Shown here piece by piece: positions 33,326 to 39,516 of a DNA stretch of 39,516 nucleotides (within the stretch, counting starts at the first letter, position 1; each line of letters begins with the position of its first letter). The notes under the pieces are model-generated. The model saw only the letters and a program-made list of their open reading frames with translations. It was not told the DNA's origin and did no database searches. Made by a program: the position numbers and the translations under genes. This DNA comes from Anaerolineae bacterium. GTDB lineage: Bacteria; Chloroflexota; Anaerolineae; B4-G1. The stretch lies in NCBI GenBank assembly GCA_030612585.1, contig JAUWNP010000021.1, forward strand, positions 1-39,516. Direction: 5' to 3'.

Positions 33326-33778
33326 TTACTCCGGTTCGCCTGCCGCTTGCTCTGTCTCTGGCGGTGCAAAGTCTACCTCCAGAGGGATAGCGGCCACTTG
33401 ACGCCATTCAGTTCCATCCTCGCTCTGAAGTTCCACCAGGAAAGTATGGCGGCCAGATTCACTTATATGCAACGTCTGGAAACGTCCTCGGCTTCGATGT
33501 CGGTTGTACTTGGACAAATCAATGCCAAATTCGAACGGGCCATCGTTAGCCAAGCCGGATGGGGATAAGAAGGTCACGCGTGCACGTCCTTGGGTGGGCG
33601 TGTCAAAGTCAGTTCTCGCCCACAATGTCATAATATCCAGTTCAATGGGGAGCACTGTGTTAGGCTGTGGTCCCGCTGGGATGGTTATTTGCTCAATCAC
33701 GTTCTGAAGACTTACGTTGTTTGAGTTGCGGTCAATGACAGCACGGGAGCAAACTACAGTCCATACATGATCTATCAT
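33326..33778 (-). CDS. DUF6941-like protein of unknown function
   Basis: The product has 150 residues from ATG at 33778 with GGAGAGG 8 bases upstream; an in-frame upstream start at 33811 is possible. The opening IDHVWTVVCSRAVIDRNSNNVSLQNVIEQITI and a beta-rich body ending in a strand pattern LVELQSEDGTEWRQVAAIPLEVDF match what I recall of the DUF6941 family. It is a soluble single-domain protein with no catalytic motif. It is on the same strand as the HicA/HicB pair, 49 bases after hicB, but no functional tie is evident. Confidence 0.65.
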   Translation of the reverse strand: MIDHVWTVVCSRAVIDRNSNNVSLQNVIEQITIPAGPQPNTVLPIELDIMTLWARTDFDTPTQGRARVTFLSPSGLANDGPFEFGIDLSKYNRHRSRGRFQTLHISESGRHTFLVELQSEDGTEWRQVAAIPLEVDFAPPETEQAAGEPE

Positions 33779-33827
33779 ATCACCGTCCTCTCCAATCAAC
33801 GACGCTAGCACGCTCTTCCGGCTGTGG

Positions 33828-34307
33828 TCAATTTTCTACACAGATCGGTTCTATACTGTCCGAACTGTCCGACCGAGCAGCAATAATGATGCTCTGTTGC
33901 CTGACTGCCGGCACTTCTTCTCGTGGCATAATCTGCACTTCCAGCCGCTTCGCACCTTCTGCCAGCAACGCTACAACTAACTGGTTGAGGCTTGTGCCTT
34001 CTGCTTTAGCCAACTCAGCGAGTCCGCGATGCAGGTAGCGCGGCAGACGGACATTGAATCTGCCGCTGTATTCTTTGAACTCTTCGGTAGCCGGTTCAGG
34101 AATCCGCCATCCCCGCTCCAGAGCTATCTCAATCCACGCCTGCTTAACCTCAGTGAGCGTCTGGAGTGCATCTTCAATTGTCTCGCCAAAGGCCACACAC
34201 CCCTTGAGATCGGGAACTTCAACGTTGAACCCCGTCCCGCCCTCTTCGGGGATAATCTCAATCTTGTACGGCAAGTCCATGTAGTAACTCACATCTTTTC
34301 TATTCAT
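33828..34307 (-). CDS. hicB: HicB-family antitoxin
   Basis: The product has 159 residues from ATG at 34307; its start overlaps the hicA stop by 8 bases. The N-terminal partial RNase H-like HicB fold contains YKIEIIPEEGGTGFNVEVPDLKGCVAFGET followed by the helix IEDALQTLTEVKQAWIEIALERG. The C-terminal ribbon-helix-helix (FNVRLPRYLHRGLAELAKAEGTSLNQLVVALLAEG) should bind the operator. A hydrophilic tail of about 40 residues with a DSSDSIEP segment is extra compared with the shortest members. It blocks HicA and autoregulates the pair. Confidence 0.88.
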   Translation of the reverse strand: MNRKDVSYYMDLPYKIEIIPEEGGTGFNVEVPDLKGCVAFGETIEDALQTLTEVKQAWIEIALERGWRIPEPATEEFKEYSGRFNVRLPRYLHRGLAELAKAEGTSLNQLVVALLAEGAKRLEVQIMPREEVPAVRQQSIIIAARSDSSDSIEPICVEN

Positions 34308-34569
34308 CATAGCCTGCGACCTCCTCAATGGCACTGAGAGCACGCCGACAGTAGAAAGACTTGACGTCGGGTCCTGGGTGTGGCTTTGGGACATTGACTG
34401 TTCCTTCATAATTCGTATGAACGTAGATATAGTGGCTATTTCTGGCTATCGTATGAAGGACCCATCCGTGCTTTTCTAAAAGAGAGCACAGTTCATCGAA
34501 GCGAACGTTCTTACAGCGCTTCTGACGGATCTTATCAAAGAGTTTCTTGGAGCGCGCGGGAGAAGCCAT
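34300..34569 (-). CDS. hicA: HicA-family mRNA interferase toxin
   Basis: The product has 89 residues from ATG at 34569. The double-stranded RNA-binding-like fold of HicA is seen in VRFDELCSLLEKHGWVLHTIARNSHYIYVH, with the catalytic His in NSH where GSH is more usual, and in VNVPKPHPGPDVKSFYCRRAL. It cleaves mRNA when free of HicB. It is a little longer than minimal HicA proteins because of the N-terminal basic helix SPARSKKLFDKIRQKRCK. Toxin-first order with overlap to hicB is standard. Confidence 0.88.
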   Translation of the reverse strand: MASPARSKKLFDKIRQKRCKNVRFDELCSLLEKHGWVLHTIARNSHYIYVHTNYEGTVNVPKPHPGPDVKSFYCRRALSAIEEVAGYDE

Positions 34570-34574
34570 CCTAT

Positions 34575-34603
34575 ATGATACCACAGATAGTACTAAAATG
34601 CAA
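34575..34603 (-). promoter_or_regulatory. Promoter of hicAB
   Basis: Read on the minus strand: TTGCAT (34603-34598), 17 bases, TATCAT (34580-34575). The predicted start site lies only a few bases from the ATG at 34569, giving a nearly leaderless message. Confidence 0.65.
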
Positions 34604-34656
34604 TAGCACAACCGTTCTTTTTGGTTGATTTGGGGCTTGGAATCTCAAGTGAATTG

Positions 34657-34688
34657 AGTATAGCATAGCTGGCGGGGAAGTCAAAACC
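34657..34688 (+). repeat. Copy 2 of the shared upstream motif ending GAAGTCAAAACC
   Basis: AGTATAGCATAGCTGGCG followed by GGGAAGTCAAAACC; it aligns with 14247-14279. A weak TTGGAA-16-TATAGC promoter (34637-34664) overlaps its left end. Confidence 0.4.
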
Positions 34689-34864
34689 TCTGTTCAGTTC
34701 CCACGTGCCAGGTGCGCAAGTCACAGTTTGACCTCCCGCTCTGGCTCAAACGGGGATGGCGGAGAACTGGAAACAACGCTGGGGTACAGTTCGCAACCGC
34801 CCCGGCGTACCGTATGGCGTCGGGAGCGTGCTGCGCCGGTCGCCGGTGGAGTATGTAAAACCTC

Positions 34865-34893
34865 TTGCGTCGGCTCGCGCTTCCCTGTATAAT
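34865..34893 (+). promoter_or_regulatory. Promoter of the small membrane protein-cyclase operon
   Basis: TTGCGT (34865-34870), 17 bases, TATAAT (34888-34893). The start codon at 34912 follows after a leader of about 12 bases that consists mostly of the purine-rich ribosome site GGGAGGGGAGG. Confidence 0.75.
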
Positions 34894-34911
34894 GGAACAT
34901 GGGAGGGGAGG

Positions 34912-35112
34912 ATGGACAGTTCGCGTCTCTTGCGCTTATTCTGCGTCGCCCTGGCGAGCGGGTTTCTCGCGGGCGCACTGGTCACCGTGCTCTTGCGCTG
35001 GCGGCTTAGGGCAGCATCCCCTGGCTGTTCGGCTGAGGCTTTGACTGAGGCTCAGCCCCAAGGCCGCTCACGACGAAGCCCGGCAATCGTCCTCATGGAG
35101 CCCCTATCGTGA
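34912..35112 (+). CDS. Small single-pass membrane protein coupled to a cyclase
   Basis: The product has 66 residues from ATG at 34912, chosen because promoter and purine-rich site sit directly upstream (an open frame continues to 34756). One membrane helix (about 7-28, LFCVALASGFLAGALVTVLL) is followed by a short basic and polar tail. No family is recognised. Its stop overlaps the GTG start of the cyclase gene (GTGA at 35109-35112), so translation is coupled and the two products probably interact, perhaps with this one modulating the cyclase in the membrane. Confidence 0.65.
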   Translation: MDSSRLLRLFCVALASGFLAGALVTVLLRWRLRAASPGCSAEALTEAQPQGRSRRSPAIVLMEPLS

Positions 35113-37916
35113 GAGCACCACATGAGCAGGCCGACCGTGCGACGCGCCTGGGGCGCGTGATTATACTCTTCGTGCTGGCGGTCGTCGTGATCGTTTTTGT
35201 CGGCGCTCACGTCCTGGCCTGGCGCTGGTCGCGTGATCCGTTCTTGGGTATGCTGCTGGAGCCCACGCTGGTGCTCAGTCCCTTGCAGGGCAGAGGGTGG
35301 GCACGGTTGCAGTTCAACCCGCCACTGGAACAGCCCGACCGTTTGATCGCCATTGACGGGCAGCCGGTGGAGCGACATGCTGACGTGGCGACTGTCTTGA
35401 GCGAGCACGAGGTGGGCGATACCGTGTGGGTCTCACTTGCTCGCCCCAATGGCGACCTGCGGGAGGAGCAGATCACCCTCGCCTCCTTCCCGCTAAGGGA
35501 CATGTTCCTGATTTTTATTGTCCCCTACCTGGTCGGGCTGGCCTACCTGGGCATTGGCATCTGGGTCTACTGGGTGCGGGGTTGGGGCCGGGCCGGGCAG
35601 GTCTTCACCGGCCTATGCGCAGCCATTGCGCTGATGATGGGCGGGCTCTTCGACATCAGCACTATGCACCGGCTGGTCATCCTCTGGGGCGCGGCTGTAC
35701 CCTTTGCAGCAGCCACCCTCATGCATCTGGCGCTGGTCTTCCCGCAGGAACCTCGCTTCGTGCGACGTAGTCCGGTGCTGTGCCTGCTTCCATACCTGCC
35801 CGCGACGTTTCTGGCGCTCCGCTCCGCCGCCAGCGTATACGACGTCAGCCAACCCTGGAACTACATCAACCAATGGCGCAACAGTTACCTCTTTGCCGCC
35901 GTAGGCATCTTCTTCCTGCTGGGCATGCTCATCTACCGGCTGGTCAGGCCACCCTCGCCGCTGGTGCGGCAACAAAGCCGCATCATTCTCCTGGGCGCGA
36001 CGCTCGCCTTTCTGCCGGTCGTACCCTGGCTGCTGCTCAATGTCCTGGGCCAGCCAGTGCCCTTTCTCACGCCGCTCTATGCTCCGCTGTTCACCCTCTT
36101 CCCCCTCTCCATCGCCTACGCCATCCTGCGCTACCGGCTGCTGGACGTAGACCGGCTTCTCAGCCAGGGCCTGGCCTACGGGGCGCTGACTTCCCTCATC
36201 GTTGCCGCCTACTTTGCCCTCGTCAATGGCCTGAGCCATATCTTTGCGATCAGAGCCAGCGATCCGATCCTGCTTTCTCTCTTCGTCCTGGCGCTGATCT
36301 TGCTCTTCAACCCGCTGCGGAACCGGGTTCAGCGGCTGGTAGACCGCGTTTTCTTCCGCGAACCGGTGGATTACCGGGCCGCGCTTCAAGAGTTCAGCCA
36401 CGAGTTGACCCAGACGCTGGACCTGAATGCCGTGCTGGCAGAGGTCGGCAGGCAGGTCGAGGAGAGTCTCCACCCTGATTGCCAGTGGGCTTGTCTCTAC
36501 GATGATGATCTGGCCTGCTACATCGGGCAGCCTATGGGTCAGGATCAGCAGGCGACGTTTCCGGCCACCTTCGCGGCCGACGGTGCACTGGCGCACTGGC
36601 TAGAGGATCACCAGGAGTGTCTGTACCTGCCGGCCGAGCGGGAACTGTCTGCCGAATTGTCCGACGAGTGGGTGCGGATGGGTGCTTTGGGAGCGGTAAT
36701 CCACGTACCTCTGCGCACCCGGGAGCGGCTGAGCGGCTGGCTGGCGTTGGGCCCCAAGCGCTCTGGTCAACCCTACCGCTCCGACGATCTGGCTTTCCTC
36801 AGTGCGTTGGCTGACCAATCGGCGTTGGCGGTGGAGAACGCGCGCCTCTTCGCCAGTGTGCGCCGCAATCTGGCCGCTATCACCGAGATGAAGAACCTGA
36901 TGGACGACGTCTTCAGCAGCATCGCCAGCGGCGTCATCACCACCGACGTGCAAAATAAGGTGACGTTCTTCAACCGTGCCGCCGAAGCCATCCTGGACGT
37001 CCCGGCTGGCGAGATCATCGGTCGTCCATGCAAACAGGCTCTTCCCCCCCTGGGCGATGAGTTGCATCACCTGGTTGACCAGGTCAAACACAGCGGGACT
37101 CCGGTGATGGCCTACGAAGTCCAGCCGGAACTACCCGCCCGTGGGCCGGTCTGGCTGCGCATGAATCTCTCCCCGCTCAAGGATAGCCACGATGTGACCA
37201 CCGGTGTGACGATCGTGGTAGATGATCTGACGGAGCGGCGGCGGTTGGAGGCTCGTGTGCGCTGCATCCGGGAGACTTTCGAACGCTACGTCGCCCCGGC
37301 CGTGGTCGAGCGGTTGCTCTCTAACCCCGAGAGCGTCCGCCTGGGAGGGATGCGGCAGGAGATCACCAGTTTCTACGCCGACATCCGGGGCTTCACGGCC
37401 TTTGGCGAGAAGACAGCGCCAGAGTTCCAGATTGAGGTGCTGAACAGGCACTTGGCGCTGGCGACAGAGGCGATTCTGGCCCAGGAGGGCACGCTGGACA
37501 AATTCATAGGCGATGCTGCGATGGCCATCTTCAACGCCCCGGAACCGCAGGAGGATCACACTCTGCGCGCTGTGCTCGCGGCGTTGGCGATGCAGCAGGC
37601 GATCCGCGAGCATCACACACAGGTGGACGAGCGGGAGCGGCTTCACTTTGGCCTCGGCATCACCGTCGGCGAGGCGGTGGTGGGCAACATTGGCTCAGCC
37701 GTGGTACAGAACTTTACCGCCATCGGCGATTGCGTCAACTTCTCGTGCCGGCTCTCCGACATCGCCGAGCCGGGCCAGATTCTCGTCAGCGTTGAGGTCT
37801 ACGAGCGCATCAAGGAGCGCGTCGAAACCAACTTCATCGGCCACGTGCCGGTCAAGGGCCACACCCAGCCCGACCCGGTCTACGAGGTGGTGGGGCTGAA
37901 GTCGGCAGATTGGTAG
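35109..37916 (+). CDS. Membrane class III nucleotidyl cyclase: PDZ-7TM-GAF-PAS-cyclase
   Basis: The product has 935 residues from GTG at 35109. TM1 (about 15-37) is followed by a PDZ-like domain (about 55-125; DRLIAIDGQPVERHADVATVL). Seven or eight further membrane helices span about 132-402. A GAF domain (about 425-580) and a PAS domain (about 590-710) precede the cyclase (about 725-910). Metal-binding aspartates are Asp758 in FYADIRGFT and Asp802 in DKFIGDAAMA. Lys798 and Asp874 (IGDCVN) occupy the purine-selecting positions expected for ATP, and Asn877...Arg881 the transition-state pair, so it should make cAMP. The last residues (KSADW) are encoded by a TTGGTAGATTGG-type repeat. Confidence 0.93.
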   Translation: MRAPHEQADRATRLGRVIILFVLAVVVIVFVGAHVLAWRWSRDPFLGMLLEPTLVLSPLQGRGWARLQFNPPLEQPDRLIAIDGQPVERHADVATVLSEHEVGDTVWVSLARPNGDLREEQITLASFPLRDMFLIFIVPYLVGLAYLGIGIWVYWVRGWGRAGQVFTGLCAAIALMMGGLFDISTMHRLVILWGAAVPFAAATLMHLALVFPQEPRFVRRSPVLCLLPYLPATFLALRSAASVYDVSQPWNYINQWRNSYLFAAVGIFFLLGMLIYRLVRPPSPLVRQQSRIILLGATLAFLPVVPWLLLNVLGQPVPFLTPLYAPLFTLFPLSIAYAILRYRLLDVDRLLSQGLAYGALTSLIVAAYFALVNGLSHIFAIRASDPILLSLFVLALILLFNPLRNRVQRLVDRVFFREPVDYRAALQEFSHELTQTLDLNAVLAEVGRQVEESLHPDCQWACLYDDDLACYIGQPMGQDQQATFPATFAADGALAHWLEDHQECLYLPAERELSAELSDEWVRMGALGAVIHVPLRTRERLSGWLALGPKRSGQPYRSDDLAFLSALADQSALAVENARLFASVRRNLAAITEMKNLMDDVFSSIASGVITTDVQNKVTFFNRAAEAILDVPAGEIIGRPCKQALPPLGDELHHLVDQVKHSGTPVMAYEVQPELPARGPVWLRMNLSPLKDSHDVTTGVTIVVDDLTERRRLEARVRCIRETFERYVAPAVVERLLSNPESVRLGGMRQEITSFYADIRGFTAFGEKTAPEFQIEVLNRHLALATEAILAQEGTLDKFIGDAAMAIFNAPEPQEDHTLRAVLAALAMQQAIREHHTQVDERERLHFGLGITVGEAVVGNIGSAVVQNFTAIGDCVNFSCRLSDIAEPGQILVSVEVYERIKERVETNFIGHVPVKGHTQPDPVYEVVGLKSADW

Positions 37917-38001
37917 ATTGGATGAATCTGCAATCGGGATCATTCGCTTGCGATTCGAACGAGAGGGCCATCAGAGGGACAGTGTGATCAACGAAGCGGG
38001 C

Positions 38002-38991
38002 TCAGCGGAGATCGTCCAACGGGCTGCGGACGGCAGGCTTTCCCTGGCGGAGGAGGTGGGTGTAAATCATCGTCGTCCTCACGTCTCTGTGGCCGAGGAG
38101 TTCTTGCACGAGGCGGACGTTGTAGCCGCTTTCGAGCAGGTGGACGGCAAAGGAGTGGCGCAGGGTCTGTGGGGTGACACGCTTGGGAATCCCCGCCGAG
38201 CGAGCGGCCTCTCGGATCGTCTTCCGTAACCCACTGGGGTCAAGGTGATGACGACGTACACGGCTCGTGTGCGGAGCGACCGAGAGCCTCTTGGAGGGAA
38301 AGACGTATTGCCAACGGATGCTCACGTCCGCATCCATCTCCCCGTTGGCATTTGGGTGCTCTTGCTGCAACGCCGGAGGTAGGTCTACGCAGCCCAATCC
38401 TTTCGCCAGATCCTGGTCGTGCAACCGTTTGACTCCCTGGAGGTGTCGTTGCAGCGCAGGAATGACGCTGTCCGGCAACACTGTCACTCGATCCCGGGCC
38501 CCTTCGCTATTACGCACGACGATCTGGCGGCCAGGCAAGTCCAGGTCACCAACCCGCAGCCGCATACACTCCATCAGCCTTAGCCCGCTGCCGTAGAGAA
38601 GCTGTGCGGCCAGGCGGTACGTATCCGATAGGCGCTCGATGACGGTGAGCGCTTCCTGCCGGGTCAACACAGTGGGAAGGCGTTTGGCGCTCTTCGCCCG
38701 GATCGCTTTGATGGGGCCGTCCAAGTCCTTTTCGAGCACCTCCCGATACAGGAACAGTAGGGCGTTGAGCGCCTGATTCTGAGTGGAAGCAGCAACGCCT
38801 TCCTTCGTCGCCAGGTGAAGGAGAAAGGCTCTGACGTCCGAGTAGCCCATCTCTTGAGGATGGCGTTTGTCGTGGAAGAGAATGAAGCGCCTGATCCAGT
38901 CGACGTAGGCTTCTTCGGTACGGACGGAATAGCCCTTGAGACGTATGGCATCGCGAACGCGATCCAAGAGTCGTTTGGAGTGGTGTTTCAT
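38002..38991 (-). CDS. Integron-type tyrosine recombinase (IntI-like)
   Basis: The product has 329 residues; the ATG at 38991 has AGGAGG just upstream. The N-terminal core-binding domain contains [25 protein letters not shown] and [19 protein letters not shown]. Catalytic residues: Arg138 in [14 protein letters not shown], Arg278 in TLRHS, His301 in LLGHRDV and nucleophile Tyr310 in TTMIYTH. The histidine of HxxR is Gln275 (PQTLRHSF). The extra segment [12 protein letters not shown]...[26 protein letters not shown] is the insertion that separates integron integrases from XerC/D. The gene faces away from 39000-39516, where attI and cassettes would lie. No attC site was found in the visible 500 bases. 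Confidence 0.88.
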   Translation of the reverse strand: MKHHSKRLLDRVRDAIRLKGYSVRTEEAYVDWIRRFILFHDKRHPQEMGYSDVRAFLLHLATKEGVAASTQNQALNALLFLYREVLEKDLDGPIKAIRAKSAKRLPTVLTRQEALTVIERLSDTYRLAAQLLYGSGLRLMECMRLRVGDLDLPGRQIVVRNSEGARDRVTVLPDSVIPALQRHLQGVKRLHDQDLAKGLGCVDLPPALQQEHPNANGEMDADVSIRWQYVFPSKRLSVAPHTSRVRRHHLDPSGLRKTIREAARSAGIPKRVTPQTLRHSFAVHLLESGYNVRLVQELLGHRDVRTTMIYTHLLRQGKPAVRSPLDDLR

Positions 38992-39010
38992 TGCTCCTCC
39001 TGAAACAGAT

Positions 39011-39039
39011 TTGCGCTACAGAGATTTCTGTTTTATACT
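39011..39039 (+). promoter_or_regulatory. Outward (Pc-like) promoter next to the integrase gene
   Basis: TTGCGC (39011-39016), 17 bases, TATACT (39034-39039), pointing away from the integrase toward the window end. This is the orientation of a cassette promoter in integrons. ACAGAGATTTCTGT (39018-39031) in the spacer is a small inverted repeat. Confidence 0.5.
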
Positions 39040-39224
39040 ATGTGCGATCAGGATGGAACCCTATTATACAGGGCAATTCCGAAAATGCAAACGATGGAGA
39101 CAGGTAGAGGGACTCTCTCTAGTACATCCGTTCTAGCATGGGGGGGGGACTCCTTCTACTAATAGTTATGTGGCCGAAGCTACACTATGAAAAGTGAAAT
39201 CCAAGTAAAAATCAAGGAGCAAAT

Positions 39225-39383
39225 ATGAAACCAGACCCAACAAAACTATTAGAAATAGCAGGTATAAAAACCCCACTAATCGGATTCTACGATGTATCTG
39301 ATCCAAAGCCTTTTGAACCTTTTGCAAAACCAAAACGATGCTATTTTTCCAGTTATGAGAATTGGCTAAAAGGAGACCGGTGA
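39225..39383 (+). CDS. Short AT-rich ORF, resembles the N-terminus of a DUF169 protein
   Basis: The ORF has 52 codons from ATG at 39225, with AAGGAG 7 bases upstream, to TGA at 39381-39383. The peptide (TPLIGFYDVSDPKPFEP, then KRCYFSSYENWLKGD) looks like the start of a DUF169-family protein, which is normally above 200 residues, so it is probably truncated. Its base composition is far more AT-rich than the rest of the window and its ribosome site is strong, which points to recent acquisition. Position just outside the integrase promoter fits a captured or broken cassette; that is inference. Confidence 0.5.
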   Translation: MKPDPTKLLEIAGIKTPLIGFYDVSDPKPFEPFAKPKRCYFSSYENWLKGDR

Positions 39384-39384
39384 G

Positions 39385-39516
39385 TTAGTCAAGAGGTGTC
39401 GCCTTTTTTACGGGGGCAGTTTTCGGCCCCATCCACGAGTAACACGGATAATCGGACACGTCAGGTAGATGATTGGCAATAAGCTCCTCCATTGTGAATG
39501 TGCGCGCGCCGGGATT
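39385..39516 (-). CDS. C-terminal end of an unidentified protein (cut by the window edge)
   Basis: On the minus strand the frame is open from the window end through 43 codons to TAA at 39387-39385. The peptide (FTMEELIANHLPDVSDYPCY, then SWMGPKTAPVKKATPLD) reads like real coding sequence and its GC content is back to the window average. No family is recognised. It converges on the truncated AT-rich ORF with one base between stops. Confidence 0.5.
   Translation of the reverse strand, partial: NPGARTFTMEELIANHLPDVSDYPCYSWMGPKTAPVKKATPLD

Noticed and set aside
39000..39516. attC recombination site next to the integrase
   Set aside because: The only RYYYAAC match (ACCCAAC, near 39236) is inside the small ORF and has no paired GTTRRRY or stem structure.

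Overview
The window is GC-rich, gene-dense bacterial DNA. It most resembles a member of the Chloroflexota, probably Anaerolineae-like. This rests on style, not on a marker gene: lipobox and Tat-exported proteins, a secreted glycosidase with an 'HHVYLPII' linker after its signal, GAF/PAS-rich histidine kinases, a DUF6941-type protein, and many short low-complexity repeats both between and inside genes. No rRNA, tRNA or CRISPR array was seen.

Layout. 1-1383: 3' part of an O-antigen-ligase-type membrane protein. 1390-5521: a zinc-uptake operon with a consensus sigma-70 promoter, a near-perfect Zur-type palindrome, a cysteine hydrolase, a Fur/Zur-family repressor and ZnuA, ZnuC and ZnuB. 5586-6080: a DUF523 protein. 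6199-14071 (minus strand): a Tat-exported clan GH-A glycosidase whose start region looks frameshifted, then three signalling genes (hybrid kinase, tandem-receiver protein, membrane kinase). 14545-16476: dnaK.

16672-28420 (plus strand) is the most interesting block. An OmpR-type response regulator is followed by a MacAB-like efflux system (adaptor, ATPase, permease). Next come five paralogous small proteins with a DUF5666-like domain, four with a clear membrane anchor, interrupted by one lipoprotein. An HtrA/DegP protease and a HAMP histidine kinase close the block. The regulator and kinase bracket the transporter, the paralogs and the protease. This looks like a self-contained envelope-sensing or envelope-repair module. 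The pairing is an inference from order and strand.

28483-34569: a degenerate copy of the htrA 3' end plus the promoter behind it, a MntA/HepT toxin-antitoxin pair, prfA, prmC, a HAD phosphatase, a convergent SAM methyltransferase, a DUF6941-like protein and a HicA/HicB pair. 34912-37916: a tiny membrane protein translationally coupled to a 935-residue PDZ-7TM-GAF-PAS adenylate/guanylate cyclase. 38002-38991 (minus strand): an integron-type tyrosine recombinase whose HxxR histidine is glutamine. It faces an outward Pc-like promoter, a short AT-rich truncated gene and the end of a further gene at the window edge.

A theme across the window is short palindromic or low-complexity repeats sitting in frame inside conserved genes: znuA, the tandem receiver, two histidine kinases, prmC and the tail of the cyclase. 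The same kinds of repeat occur in the intergenic gaps.
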